From: Deroplatys truncata
Lineage: Eukaryota > Arthropoda > Insecta > Mantodea > Mantidae
Reading direction: 5' to 3'
DNA length: 64,000 nt
Assembly (NCBI GenBank): GCA_030765065.1
Contig: CM060981.1
Coordinates: forward strand, 226,307,152 to 226,371,151
The translations under genes and the position numbers were made by a program. Position 1 is the stretch's first letter. Every line of letters starts with the position of its first letter. Below are positions 11,135-23,181 of this stretch, in pieces. The notes under the pieces were generated by a model. The model was not told the DNA's origin, searched no databases, and saw only the letters and a list, made by a program, of their open reading frames with translations.

Positions 11135-11988
11135 ATCTGATGCGCTACACCCACATGACTTTCTCTACTCTTGTACAAACTATTTTTAGAAACGTTTATT
11201 CTCCATATGCTTCATGTTAATCGAGATATCGAGATGTCAATCTTATTGCTAATTTTCTTGTAGATGCAAGGGGAATATGGTAGCTTTTAAGCGATAGTCA
11301 AATCTTTTAAGCGTTGGTTGCTATGTGGCACACTCCATTCTCTTTGCATGTCCAGGACATAAAAAATGAATAACGAATTTGAGGAAAAGTATAAGTATTG
11401 GAAAATTTAAGGAAATAACAAGCAATATCTCGAAAATGGTTCACTCTACAAAAACAATGTATACGACATAAATTGTGTATTTTAACGCGATCTACATTTT
11501 TTGTGTAGTAAAAGTTTGTCTATCTCTTATGGTTTACCAGTTATGCAAAAGTCGTTCACAATGAAGTACACTTTTGGAGACATTCCCAGAAAATTCGAGA
11601 TATACATTTCATTTGTCATGAAAATATCTTAAACATATGATATTTTAATCAAAATCGTTAGAGCCATTTTTGAGAAAATTAAAATTTTCGAAAAATGTTC
11701 CATGCAAAGGGTAGTCCGGGGTGTGGGGATTTTCTTGAAACCTTCGTGTCGCATCTCTGGATGATACTGAACCTAAATACCAAGCTTGGTGTTTATCCGA
11801 CTGTTCGTTTCTGAGTTATGCTGTTCACAGGCACATAGACACACACACACACACACGGACATGTTTCCAAAAATGATTTTTTTGGAATCAGGGGGTCTCA
11901 AAACATGTATTTCCGGTGAAATCTCGGTATCGAATTTTTGGGTGGAATACAATACTTCCCCCACTTACTATACGTAGTAGAGAAAGTA
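11135..11988 (+). mobile_element. Element A, copy A2
   Basis: A complete copy of ~854 bp. It starts TCTGATGCGCTACACCCACA, then ACTTTCTCTAC, and ends TATACGTAGTAGAGAAAGTA. The AC tract at about 11838 is short (eight to nine repeats), so this copy is smaller than A1. It is closely similar to A1 throughout. Confidence 0.75.
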
Positions 11989-12337
11989 ATTATTATTTAA
12001 AAACGTATTTATGTTACCTCATTAGACTTTTAATGACAGTATAAATGTAGAGAATATTCAGTAATATGCATGCTATAGTGAAAGTTTTATATGCCCCCTC
12101 CAAAGAGTTTTATAATCCATACACAAGTTAAGCCTAATCCACTAAAGGGCACGTATATTTAAAACACTATGAAATGTTATATCTACCTACCTCTTCTTCA
12201 ATTCTTTACGAAACTTTTTATACCATTACAAGGCGTATAATGTAGGGTTTTGAAAAATTTCTATAATGCATAATTTTTCGTGTTTCGTTTCTCTTGATGC
12301 TCTCTAATGACTGATGGTGATACTAGCTTATGAAATA
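11989..12337. other. Unassigned spacer
   Basis: AT-rich sequence between A2 and a mariner-type element. Nothing was recognised. Confidence 0.3.
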
Positions 12338-13295
12338 CAGTGCTTTTCCTTCACACTGTGGCCACTACATGCCAGCTCGCTCGCCGGCCGCTGCAGCTCG
12401 AACTACCGCCGAAACAGTTATGATATCCCCGTAACCGCCTCACGTTATAATATTTATAGTCAGTATGATAATAAGTATATATCTTATCATAAGCGATGTA
12501 GAAAATGTTGTCCTTCTCTAGCCACACATCTCTGGAAGTTTTCATTTACGCTGGACAGTTCAATATTTGAAATTAAGTGAATTTCTCGCTTGATGTTTTC
12601 TTTTAGTACTTCCAGGGTATGGAGGTTTGTTGCATACACTTCATTTTTCAGCGATCATCAGAGTTGGATAAATTTTTGTAATTGAATTTTGAGAAATAAT
12701 AAGTAATAAAGTTGACCCACAGTTAATATTCTTCACACACGAGATTCCCTTGCATGGCGTGAAAATTGTTGTATTTATTGAACAAACATCAAATACAAAG
12801 AGGTACAACAATGACTTATTCACCCCATTTTGAACAACTGATCAACGTTGGATGTCAGTCCGGATTTTTCTCTAATAAGGCTTTGCTACCGCGCATAGAG
12901 CCGATGAGTCATTAAATTTAATTAAGGAAATTTATGAACATAGTATAATTAGTAATGGCCCTCAAGATCCCCTGATTTAACGATGTGTGATTTCCATCTA
13001 TGGAGCAGCTTGAAAAATAAAATGTGTGCAACAACCCCATACATTGAAGGAACCTAAAAAAAATACATCAGGCCAGAAATTCACTCAATTTCGGCTACGG
13101 AACTCTCGAGTGTGAATGAACATTTCCTGAGAAGATGCCAGAAATGTGTGGATAGGTATGTGGTTATTATCCTTGTAATTATAACTGTAACTATGAGAAC
13201 GAGGGGTTATTATAACTGTTTCGGCGGGAACTCGAGCTGCAGCAGCCGGCGCGCGGGCAGTCGTGCGGTGGCCGCAGTGTGAACAAAAAGCACTG
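12338..13295 (+). mobile_element. Deleted mariner-like element M1 with ~100-bp terminal inverted repeats
   Basis: Inverted repeats at about 12338-12440 and 13190-13295 share CAGTGCTTTT, TTCACACTG, GCTGCAGCTCGA and CCGCCGAAACAGTTAT. TA dinucleotides flank both ends (12336-12337 and 13296-13297), as expected for Tc1/mariner insertion. At 958 bp it is too short for a full transposase, and only a decayed C-terminal piece remains inside. Confidence 0.7.
12930..13165 (+). pseudogene. Mariner-like transposase C-terminal remnant
   Basis: Across several frames I read SPDLTMCDFHLWSSLKNKM, ATELSSVNEHFLRRCQKCVD and intervening ISATEL-type residues. This is the typical end of insect mariner-type transposases (PDLxxxDFxLWGxLK; final RCxxCVxxxGxxFxHLL). 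Frameshifts and stops make it dead. The catalytic aspartates and the DNA-binding domain are gone. Confidence 0.6.
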
Positions 13296-13297
13296 TA

Positions 13298-13681
13298 TAA
13301 TCCACAATATCATTGCAGGCCAGTTTGAGCAGGAGATTCTATGTACCATTCGTGAAAGCAATGGGATAATAAGAGCTTCTGTATACAAATAAAGGGATCA
13401 GATACACAGCAGTTTATGGTGAAGGACAAAAGCTTATACCTTAACCTCAGTCAATATAAAGATCAAACGCAGTAGTTCTAACCTTACATGGGAATGACAA
13501 ACAAAATTTTTCTCAAGCTGAAATTTATTTTAAATAATAGCTGGTGTTGAAGAATAGGGTTCTATGTCCTACTATCTGTACGGTTCCCAATGCATTTGGA
13601 TTTATTTATGCAGGTATGAGGTTATTTTACTATAAGAATAAGCTGACGAAATAGAAATCTTGAGTACTCTGTCAGTAAATC
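13298..13681. other. Unassigned spacer
   Basis: Short stretch with no gene or recognised repeat between the mariner remnant and the SINE nest. Confidence 0.3.
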
Positions 13682-13997
13682 CTCACTTACCGAGCGAAGT
13701 GGCGCCATGGTAACGCGTGCGTCTCGCATCCGGGAGCTCCCGGGTTCGACTCCCGGCGACCGCCCACTCTGACCCATGGTTTTTTTCGAGGTATTCCGAG
13801 TCGTCAGACGAATGCTAAAGTGGTTTCTTTCAGCCCCGATTTTCTGTCCCTCCATTTCGTTCCATTCATCGCTTCATTCATCCCTCACCCCGTTAGGTCT
13901 GTTTCAGGATTGGAAGTGTCGAAGAAAGTGTTTTGGTAAGGCGAGGGGTAAAAGGATGCTCTCTGTGAAGTTTTCTTCGTCCCTCAGCTTTCGCTTA

Positions 13998-14287
13998 AAA
14001 ATTAATTGGGTTTTATTTATGGACGCTCTCTAACTGCTATGGTCCTTAGCGTCCCATTCTATATTAGGTGTGAAACACCGGTAATTTGGCTCAGAGGCCT
14101 CTTTATCAGGCTTGAGGTTCTTTTACGTGCCATAAAGCTACGACACGGAACCACCGGTTTACTTCCCTTCCGAAGGAAGTCATGCTAAGGATTTTTAAGT
14201 CCAAAAAAAATCCATCGTCATCCGCCGGGTTTGAACCCGCGACCTCGGAACTAAGGCTAACATGGTAACCACTACACCACGGAAAAC
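13998..14287 (-). mobile_element. SINE-beta, nested copy 1
   Basis: On the minus strand it starts with a tRNA-like head: A-box-like GTGTAGTGGTTACC, then B box GGGTTTGAACC in inverse orientation. The body ends in the conserved CCAATATAGAATGGGACGC-type tail. It sits inside SINE-alpha. Confidence 0.7.
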
Positions 14288-14364
14288 GACAGTAGGTTTT
14301 CGGTTGATTGCCGGGGTAAACGCGGCGCCCCTTGGAGCGGGGCGTTTGTTCCTGTGTGGTGAGG

Positions 14365-14637
14365 GTCCCCAAATTAAATTAAATTGAGTTTAATTTATAG
14401 ACGCTCTTTAACTACTATGGTCCTTAGCGTTCCATTCTATATTGGGCGTGAAAGATCGGTAATTTTGCTCAGAGGCCTCTTTATCAGCCTTGAGGTTCTT
14501 TTACGTGCCGTAAATCTACGATACGAGACCACCGGCTTTTCTTCCCTTCCGAAGGAAGCCATGCTATCGGTTTTTACGCCCGAAAAAAATCCATCGCCCT
14601 CCGTCGGGTTTGAACCCGCGACCTTGGGAACTAGTCG
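14365..14637 (-). mobile_element. SINE-beta, nested copy 2
   Basis: It carries the same body and B box as copy 1, starting about 80 bp after that copy ends. The tRNA-like head is truncated after the B box. The tail side is bordered by AAATTAAATTAAATT. Confidence 0.65.
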
Positions 14638-14825
14638 AGGTCTGCCTGTCCAACTGTAGGGGCGTCTCAATCTGGAAACTGTAGGGAGTCTGTCATAGCT
14701 GTGCTATCACTCCTTGTTCCGACCGTCCGGTGTTTCCTCTCACTTTATCCTCCCTCCCGGGGGCACCTCCTTGTGGGACATAGGTACAATATCCTCATTG
14801 GAGCACTGGCGAGTCCCCTCCGATT

Positions 14826-15621
14826 ATAGAAAATTAAAAAAAGAAGCTCTCTTCCACTGATTATAATTACACGTTCAGTATATTGCGCATTGCCACAGTA
14901 TTGAAACATCAAAAGTTGTAGAGGATAGTGAAAGGTTATTTTACAATTGCTTGCAGCAAAAGAAGTTATTTGTAACAGTTAGTGATTTTGTGTTGTTTAT
15001 ACTATATCTCAAGTATTAAACCAGTTTCTTGCTTAAATCCACTCTACGCGTTAACATTTTACAGCAGTTAGTTACAACATTAAACAAAACGTCTGTTGAA
15101 ACGGATTTGAAATAGTATCACGTAACGCCATTACTCAGTTTTCCTTCCCATTTTGTAGCTGTTTTTGTTCCCGAAGATCCACAAACGTCTACAATCAAAA
15201 GAAATCTGCACACAGCAACCATTCTAAAGAATTTTACAAGCCCACCTAGTGAAAGGAACAGCCAAATGCAACTTCACATTGACGCTTCCAGAAGCCTAGT
15301 CAACCAAACTATACAGCCAAACAACAATAGCCCTGCTACCGCCTCTCCTGCTCCAGAACAACGAGACCGGAACTTACTTTCCGAATTACCCTCGTGTTAT
15401 GATTGAGTTTAAACGCACCAGTAAACTTTATTTTTTACTGAGAATATTAAAAATATTTTGCCGAAATAAATTAATTTAATGTTTGAAACATATGATTTAC
15501 GATTATTAAGTAAATATCATTGCAAATTAGTAGGAATCGCATACATACCAACTGTACTTAAAAAGCTCATTTGTATCCACTTTCCTTCAGTCAGGACATA
15601 AGTAGTTTAAAATTTAAAAAA
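14826..15621. other. Unassigned region
   Basis: No gene was seen. A GTCAGGACATAAG segment near 15590 resembles the middle of element A and may be a scrap of an older copy into which A3 inserted. Confidence 0.3.
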
Positions 15622-16452
15622 ATTACGATGTGTTACACTCACATGACTTTCTCTACTCTTGTACAAACTATTTTACAAACGCTTATTCTCCATCTACTTC
15701 ATTTAATCGAGATAAACATTTGCATAGACTATCTTATTGCTAATTTTTGTAGGTACAAGGGGAACATAATAGGCTTTAAGGGATAGTCAAATCTTTTAAA
15801 AGCTGGTTGCTATGTGGCGCATTCCATTCTCTTTGATGTCCAGGACATAAAAAAATGAATAATGAATTCCCATTTGAGAAAAAGTACTGGAAATTTTAAG
15901 GGAATAACAAGCAATATCTCGAAAACGGTTCACTCAACAAAAAAAAAGTGTGACATAAATTGTGTATTTTAACGCGATCTACATTTTTTGTGTAGTAAAA
16001 TTTTGTCCATCTCTTATGGTTTACCAGTTATGCAAAAGTCGTTCGCAATGAAGAATACTTTTGGAGACATTCTCAGAAAATTCCAGATATACATTTCATT
16101 TGTGAAAATATCTTAAACATATGAAATTTAATCAAAATCGTTAGTCATTTTTGAGAAAATGAAACTTTCCGAAAAATGTTCCATGTAAAGGGTAATCTGG
16201 GGTGGGGGATTTTCTTGAAAACTTTCGTTTCGCATCTCTGGAAGATACTGAACCTAAATACCAAGTTTGGTGTTTATCCGACTATTCGTTTCTGAGTTAT
16301 GCTGTTCACAGACACACACAGACATGTTTCCAAAAATGCTTTTTTGTGGATTCAAGGGGTCTCAAAACATATATTTACGGTGAAATCTCGGTATTGAATT
16401 TTTGGCTTGAATACAATTCTTCCCCTACTTACTATACGTAGTAGAGAAAGTA
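15622..16452 (+). mobile_element. Element A, copy A3
   Basis: About 830 bp with GATGTGTTACACTCACATG plus ACTTTCTCTAC at the left and GTAGTAGAGAAAGTA at the right. The AC tract is almost lost, with only ACACACA near 16312. The recurring open frame is still readable over about 80 codons. Confidence 0.75.
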
Positions 16453-16571
16453 AAAATGCCTTTTTTGAATTCAGGTGGCCTCAAAACATGTATTTCCGGT
16501 GAAGTTCGGTATCGAAGTTTTTGGTGGAATGCACTACTTCTCCTATTTACTATATATAGTAGAGAAAGTAA
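16453..16571 (+). mobile_element. Element A, right-end fragment fused to A3
   Basis: Directly after A3 comes a second copy of the last ~120 bp of the element (AAAATGCCTTTTTTGAATTC to ATATAGTAGAGAAAGTA). The junction lies in an A run. A3 probably inserted into an older element at its AAAAATGC block. Confidence 0.65.
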
Positions 16572-16904
16572 AAATGGGCTTTCGTATATGCAGCATTTGG
16601 AGAAGGCTCTGTTACATCACAGCCGATATTAGTCATATGTTACAGAATTTTGGGTTGCATACTCGGACAAAAGAACATATTTGATAATTTTCAGATATTC
16701 ATCGGTGGCGCAGCGAAATAAGTTTCAAACTTGTTTAAAATATCAGTGAGCATGCAGTGGACATCGCTTTACAGAGGATTCAAAATATAGATTACACTCG
16801 ATGTGCCAAAACTCCAAACAAATTACCCACGTAAAACAACTATTTTCTTTCAAACGTCAGCAAAACATATTTCACTTACGTATACTATAGGCAACAACAT
16901 GGCT

Positions 16905-17190
16905 TTTATGATCGAGATGGCTCAGGAGTAGAGTTTGTGGCTCACGTTCTGGAGCTCGCAGGTTCAAATCTCGTGCACTGATCAATGTGAAAAGGAGTTT
17001 TCTTTGGTTTCACTCAATCGCCAGGTGAACACCGGGTTCGATGTCCAGTATCACGATCGAAAAAGTACACGTAGGTGTCTATGCAACAAAGAACATATGT
17101 CCAGTATCACAGTGACTACTTGTATACTCAAAGAACACCCGGCGTTTCCACGATCCCAAAGTCCACATTCCGCCAAATTTCAATAAAACA
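16905..17190 (+). mobile_element. tRNA-derived SINE-gamma
   Basis: A-box-like GATGGCTCAGGAGTAGAG and B-box-like GCAGGTTCAAATCTCG have normal spacing, followed by a body unrelated to SINE-alpha or -beta. CAGTATCACxxTGA/CGA segments repeat within the body. I see only one copy in the window. Confidence 0.55.
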
Positions 17191-19494
17191 AAACAGATGC
17201 TACATGAAGGTATCACATCAGTAAATAGTTGTGTAATTGAACGGGATGGCGACTACGCAACGAAAATCATCTGCCTGGAATACAATGACACAGGTGGACT
17301 ATTAGGTATTTATATTTATTTTATTCAAGACTAAAACTCACAAGGGTTGTGTGATATATTCGTCTAGAGCAGGCATGGAGAAATGCGACTCGCGACTGTA
17401 CTTTGTATCGCAGTGTCTATCTCTCTGATTGGCATTCGGTTTCATTTCTAGATAGGAACTATGTATAACGCATATTTCATTAACTCAAAGCACAATTGTA
17501 TTTTTTGCGACGGCTGGCCTAGGAAACGCTTTGACTTTATTTTATATAGCAGGTTAAATGTGTGCACATTTTATATTTAAGCTGGCCGAAGTGTAGTATT
17601 GAGGCAATCCATGGTTGAAATTAGAATATTTCGTTTCTGATGTGGTTTCTAAGGTCACAACTGTGACTAACCTAATTTTACTTGTTTTCTCTTTTAAATT
17701 TCCTAACGTTTTCCCTTATACAATACTCTTTATATCCAAAGAGTGAAATTTAAATGAAAATTTAAAGTAATTTAAAATAATAGTTAATCCAAAAGACATT
17801 AATTATGTGTTGATATGAGCTGATTGTTTAACAACGAAAATAATACATGTTGATATCATAAAGCAAAAAGTATATCTAAGGCGTGTACTTTATACCATTA
17901 TACTTCTGCTATATTATCAAATAGGCATTTCCTATTGTCTTAGTCTTCCTGAATATTATAAAGAAAAACAAAATACAAAATGCTTAAATAAAACTATCTA
18001 GGAGCGTGGAACATTTCAGTATCCCACACACATACATTCACTACAAAGTTTCAAACGTTTACGCCATATATCATGGAAGTGACACAGTAACCAGTTCAGA
18101 GCTCTGTTCTTAGCACAAAAAGCACCCCAGACAAAATTCAAAATCCAAAACTTTTGAAATATTTTAGGGAATGCATCTGTGAAATTTGTCAAAAAAGGGA
18201 ATTTTTAAAATGTTTTGCATGTTTATTATGCTTATAACTGTTACTTTCATTAGTTTTAGGCCACAAATAGCTATTTCATTGGCCCTGTACCATTTAGGTA
18301 GCATTTTTCATTAGTAAAACTCTCCTTGGAGAACAGTTTATAAATTATTAGTTTGAAATTTTCAGGAGAGCTTCAGAAATTATGAATTTTAAACTATCAT
18401 GCACTGATAAAATATGAATTATTTTCCATAACTCACATTAAAAAAGTTGAACAATTTAGTAACAGACTTTTTTTCTTAGATTAATTAAAATTGAGAAATA
18501 ACTGCACAACAATTTATTTATTTTTGTATATTAAGATCAAATTAAAATTTTTGGAGGAATGATATAAACCATAGGATCTAAGGAGCATTTAATAGTACCA
18601 TATGGAAAAGTGATTAATTATAAATAATAAAATTAATATCTGAACAAATGTTTGACGTAGCTCGTTAAAAACTTGTGTGCACTAAATTGTTTATGTTCTT
18701 ATGTAAAAAAAAAAAGGCAGAGAAATCAGAAGGCTGTGAATTTTTGGATTTTCATACATTGCTAGATTTAGAAATATATAGATAAATTTTAAGGTCTCAC
18801 AGCATGCACCAATAATAGTACAAGAATATTCAAGTGTAACAACAAGAAGAATTGACTATAACCTACATATACAGATTCACTGAGTTTGTTCGCTGTACAT
18901 TACCTGGAACATGTTGATTTAGAATTGGTTACGGTAACTAACTGACGAGACATCTATGGCAGCGACTTTTATACTGCCAATCCTCACCCCTTCACTCTCG
19001 CATTGTTATGATGTAAGCCCATTACCCCGGGCCACCAATTAGCGCAGTGTTACACATTATAATATCTGCATGACGAGGAGAGTCGATGAGGTAAAAACCA
19101 TCCAAAACCCATTTCACTTTCGCTTTTACGTCAAGGTCTGGGTCAGTAAGCCAAGCCTAGATGCGGCCTTGCTACTCATGCGTTGAACCGGTAATACAGC
19201 TTACCTTGCTTCGTCCCTTGCCCTTCGTTACGTGCAGAGGATCAATGGATTTCGATTCCTATCGAGGAAGCAAACGCTTCCTTGATCGCGAGCAACGTCA
19301 CGAGCGAACCGCGGTAGCTTCTTGCAGTTGTATTTATTGCTAATATCAAATAGGTGTTTATATCTCATGAGTGATGTGATTATGTTCAAATGGAATAACT
19401 TTATTTTGCAAATAGCATATTTTGAGAGGTTTGGTCTACAAATGTATAGGTTTTTTAAGTTAATATTTAAATTCACTTGCTAGTAACTTTTTAA
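17191..19494. other. AT-rich unassigned region
   Basis: 2.3 kb with very low GC and no supported gene, RNA or recognised transposon. Long A/T runs are frequent. It is the longest stretch of the window I could not attribute to anything. Confidence 0.35.
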
Positions 19495-20003
19495 AAGGTA
19501 AGGGTACAGACGAATGGAGGGCCCCCGCAACTGGTGTAGAACACCGCAGGTAATCCGCAAAGGCCGCCCTTTTTGCTTATACCGTGACATCTGGAAGGGA
19601 GGGATGAGGGGAGAGCACGAAGGGCGCCCAGATCCGGATGACGAGAGCGCAAGATGGACGGGTCCCTAACGTTTCCAGAACGAACTCATCCGCCTCCGCC
19701 TGGGTTCACTCGGAAACGGGTCCTAACTGAGGAGATCCGCAACGACACCAGGAAAGAAACCTATATATAGCGTATATCCATCCACCGATCAGCCGCAACC
19801 CGCCGAACACCGTATCCTGATCCTCAATCCTGAAACAGATGAAAGGTAAATGATGGGTTCAGGATACTAGGACCAGGAAAGTCATTGTAGAAGATAAAAC
19901 ATCACAGTATTCTCAAGCCGACAAGGAGAAACCACAAAAACCATGGGTCAGATTGGGCGGTCGTCGGGGATCGAACCCAGGGCCTCCAGAATGCGAGTAG
20001 CAT
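19495..20003 (-). mobile_element. SINE-alpha copy
   Basis: On the minus strand the B box GGGTTCGATCCCCGAC leads into CATGGTTTTTGTGGTTTCTC, and the copy ends in the CACGGTATAAGCAAAAAGGG tail near 19560-19590. The A-box end is missing, cut off by the microsatellite that starts at 20006. Confidence 0.65.
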
Positions 20004-20005
20004 TG

Positions 20006-20013
20006 TTCTTCTT

Positions 20014-20081
<68 letters not shown>
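20006..20081 (+). repeat. Compound (TTC)n(TTA)n microsatellite
   Basis: About 12 TTC units run directly into about 13 TTA units. It separates two SINEs that point away from it, so the tract may have grown from fused SINE ends. Homopolymer-encoding open frames on both strands are artefacts of this repeat. Confidence 0.9.
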
Positions 20082-20082
<1 letters not shown>

Positions 20083-20083
<1 letters not shown>

Positions 20084-20395
20084 CACGAAGCAGTGCAGCA
20101 TGCGGTGCGAAGAGACCCGGGTTCAATTTCCGCTACCGGAATGGGGATCTTTTGTTTTGCTGAATAGGCCTGGTAGGGAATTCATTCAGGTCCTGGGACC
20201 AATTGAGGAACCAATTTACAGAAATAGTGGCGTCTGAGGTCGTGGAATCCTCATGTATTAAGCGGCGTGTTGACGCATCCTGCTTTATCGACCGCATGAC
20301 GTCCCCATTACTGTATTCTGCCAAAGTGTCGTGATGTGGATGGACGGAGGGAGGTGGAGTTTGCAGCTGCCGTTCTGTTGCAGTTATTATCCAAA
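20083..20395 (+). mobile_element. SINE-like element with B box
   Basis: A tRNA-like head contains GAAGCAGTGCAGCATGCGGT and then the B-box-like CGGGTTCAATTTCCG, followed by a GC-richer body to about 20395. It does not match the body of SINE-alpha, -beta or -gamma. Confidence 0.45.
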
Positions 20396-20524
20396 ATTGG
20401 CCGAAGCGAGCATTTATTTATTATTACTACTACTTCTACTGCGACGGATATGTGCATGCTAGATAATTGTGCTACTTCGGGGATTCTAAATATCCCGGAT
20501 CAAAAATTATAAACAACTATTTTT

Positions 20525-21435
20525 ACTTTCTCTACTACGTATAGTAAGTAGGGGAAGTATTGTATTCCACCCAAAAATTCGATACCGAGATTTAACCGGA
20601 AATACATGTCTTGAGACCCCTGAATCCAAAAAAAGCATTTTTGGAAACATGTTCGTGTGTGTGTCTGTGTGTGTGTCTATCTGTGTGTCTGTGAACAGCA
20701 TAACTCAGAAACGAACAGTCGGATAAACACCAAACTTAATATTTAGGGTCAGTATCTTCCAGAGATTCGACACGAAGGTTTTCAAGAAAATCCCCCTACC
20801 CCAAACTACCCTTTACATGGAACATTTTTCGAAAATTTTAATTTTCTCAAAAATGGCTCAAGCGATTTTGATTAAAATATCATATGTTTAAGATATTTTT
20901 GTAACAAATGAAATGTATATCTCGAATTTTCTGGGAATGTTCCCAAAAGTATTCTTCATTGTGAACGGCTTTTGCATAACTGGTAAACCATAAGAGATAG
21001 ACAAAATTTTACTACACAAAAAATGTAGATCGCGTTAAAATACACAATTTATGTCATATACATTTTTTTCTGTTGAGTGAACCATTTGCGAGATATTGCT
21101 TATTATTCCCTTCAATTTTTCAATACTTGTTTTCTCAAATGGGAATTCGATATTCATTTTTTTTTGTCTTGGACATGCAAAGAGTATTCTGTGGGAAAGG
21201 GAATGGTGCTGCACCTAGCAACCAGCTATTAAGAGATATGTATGTGCTTAAAGGCTACTGTTTTTCTATATTGCCCTTGTAAATATATATTCCCCTTACA
21301 TCTACAAGAAAATTAGCAATAAGATAGAGTCTGCAAATGTTTATCTCGATTAACATGAAGTAGATGGAGAATAAGCGTTTGTAAAAATAGTTTGTACAAG
21401 AGTAGAGAAAGTCATGTGAGTGTAACACATCAGAT
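20525..21435 (-). mobile_element. Element A, copy A4
   Basis: It is complete on the minus strand. In the given orientation it begins ACTTTCTCTACTACGTATAG and ends GTAGAGAAAGTCATGTGAGTGTAACACATC AGA. It is ~910 bp with a GT-rich tract at about 20655-20690. Both ends abut T runs. Confidence 0.75.
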
Positions 21436-21475
21436 TTTTTTGCCTTTAATTTCTGTTTATTTGTAAAAAGTTTCG

Positions 21476-21570
21476 TTATCTTTTATTTTCTCAAAAACGG
21501 CGCTAATGATTTTGATTAGTATGTTGTATATATAAGTTACTTACATGACAAATAAAATGCATATTATGTT
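21476..21570 (-). mobile_element. Fragment of an A/B/C-type element
   Basis: It carries the conserved middle block TTTCTCAAAAACGGCGCTAA then TGATTTTGATTAG and ACATGACAAATAAAATGCAT. Both ends are missing. Confidence 0.5.
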
Positions 21571-22214
21571 GAATGCGATGAATTGTTTTGTCTCTATTTT
21601 CAAGCCCGACAAACGTGTTTCAAATTAAACCAAAACCCGGCCCGCAGTTTGGGCCGGACCCAGGCCTGGGGGCTCGGCTCGAGCCTGTGCAGACCTCTAT
21701 TTTGCAGTAATATAGCCAATCTCGTGGCAGCTCTAAAAACTGAGTGCAGTAATCATATTCTAGTTCAGCAATGGCAAATAGAGTTAAAACATTTAGTACA
21801 GTACCGCGACTTTATTATTGCCATGTCAAGTTTACTTCTGAAGTACATTGGATAAGGTCTCAAAAATTGGTTGTTTTGGGCATTGTGATAAGCGAACGCT
21901 CCTTCAACATCCGCCAATTTCATGTCTTTATCACTAAAGCTTTCGCTTTTTAAAATGTTAATGTGTTGCATTCACATCAATTTCTCTACTCGCTATTCTA
22001 CGAAGTATTCCTACAAAACCTTATTCTTCTATCTATATCTTGTTGATCAAGATTATCCTTCATTACACATTTACACATTTGTGTAGGTAAAGGAATACAG
22101 TGGGCTAAAACCAATCAAATTTCTTAAAAAGCGGGTCGGAAAGTCATCGCTTTGAAATTCCGTGCACTTTGCATGTACACGAGAAAAAACGAATAGTAAC
22201 CTACCAATTAAAAA

Positions 22215-23065
22215 TCTGATGTGTTACACTCACATGACTTTCTCCACTCTTGCAAATTATTTTTACAAACGCTTATTCTCCATATGCTTCATGTTAATCG
22301 AAATACCGAGATGTTAATCTTATTGCTAATTTTCTTGTAGATGCAAGGATATTATGGTAGGCTTTAAGCGATAGTCAAATATTTTAAGAGCTGGTTGCTA
22401 TGTGGAGTATTCCATTCTCTTTGCACGTCCAGGGCATAAAAAAAGAATAACGAAGTACCATTTGAGAAAAAGTATTGTTAAATTTAAGGGGATAACAAGC
22501 AATATCTCCAAAAGGGTTCACTCAACTAAAAAAATGTATGACAAATTGTGTATTTTAACGCGATCTACATTTTTTGTGTAGTAACATTTTGTCTATCTCT
22601 TATGGTTTACCAGTTATGCAAAAGTCGTTCACAATGAAGAATACTTTTGGAGACATTCCTAGAAAATTCGAAATATACATTTCATTTGTCATGAAAATAT
22701 CTTAAACATATGATATTTTAATCAAAATCGTTAGAGCGATTTTTGAGAAAATTAAAATTTTCGAAAAATGTTCCACGTAAAGGGTAATCTGGGGTGGGAC
22801 ATTTTCTTGAAAACTTTCGTGTCGCATTTATGGAAGATACTGAACCTAAATACCAAGTTTGGTGTTTATCCGACAGTTCGTTTCTGAGTTATGCTATTTA
22901 CAGACACATAGACGCACAGACACACACACACACGGACATGTTTCCAAAAATGCTTTTTTTGGATTCAGAGGGTTTCAAAACATGTATTTCCGGCGAAATC
23001 TCGCTATCAAATTTTTGGGTGAAATACAATACTTTCCCTACTTGCGATACGTAGTAGAGAAAGTA
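22215..23065 (+). mobile_element. Element A, copy A5, inside element C
   Basis: About 851 bp, complete at both ends (TCTGATGTGTTACACTCACA; ATACGTAGTAGAGAAAGTA), with a short AC tract at about 22920. It lies at the AAAAA run of the C sequence CCAATT-AAAAA, the same place occupied by A9 in another C copy at 49207. Confidence 0.8.
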
Positions 23066-23181
23066 AAAAAGCATAAGTTTTTGAAAATTCAAACCAATAA
23101 CATGGATTATCTCGAAAATAATTAAATCCACAAAAATTGGATTGGACATAAATTGTGCCCTTTAACGAGATCTACATTTTT

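Larger units (their letters stand above)
13682..14825 (+). mobile_element. SINE-alpha copy interrupted by two SINE-beta insertions
   Basis: The tRNA-like head has an A-box-like GCGAAGTGGCGCCATGG and a B box GGGTTCGACTCCC. The body matches the inverse-orientation copy at 38290-38906 in order. Its middle (14288-14365) and end (14638-14825) are displaced by two SINE-beta copies, and removing them restores collinearity. SINE-alpha is therefore older than SINE-beta here. Confidence 0.7.

Noticed and set aside
17191..19494. Possible hidden gene in the AT-rich desert
   Set aside because: No open frame of useful length, splice pair or motif could be supported on either strand by eye.
19902..20167. 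Open frames with poly-Ile, poly-Arg, poly-Phe and poly-Leu
   Set aside because: They are translations of the (TTC)n(TTA)n microsatellite.
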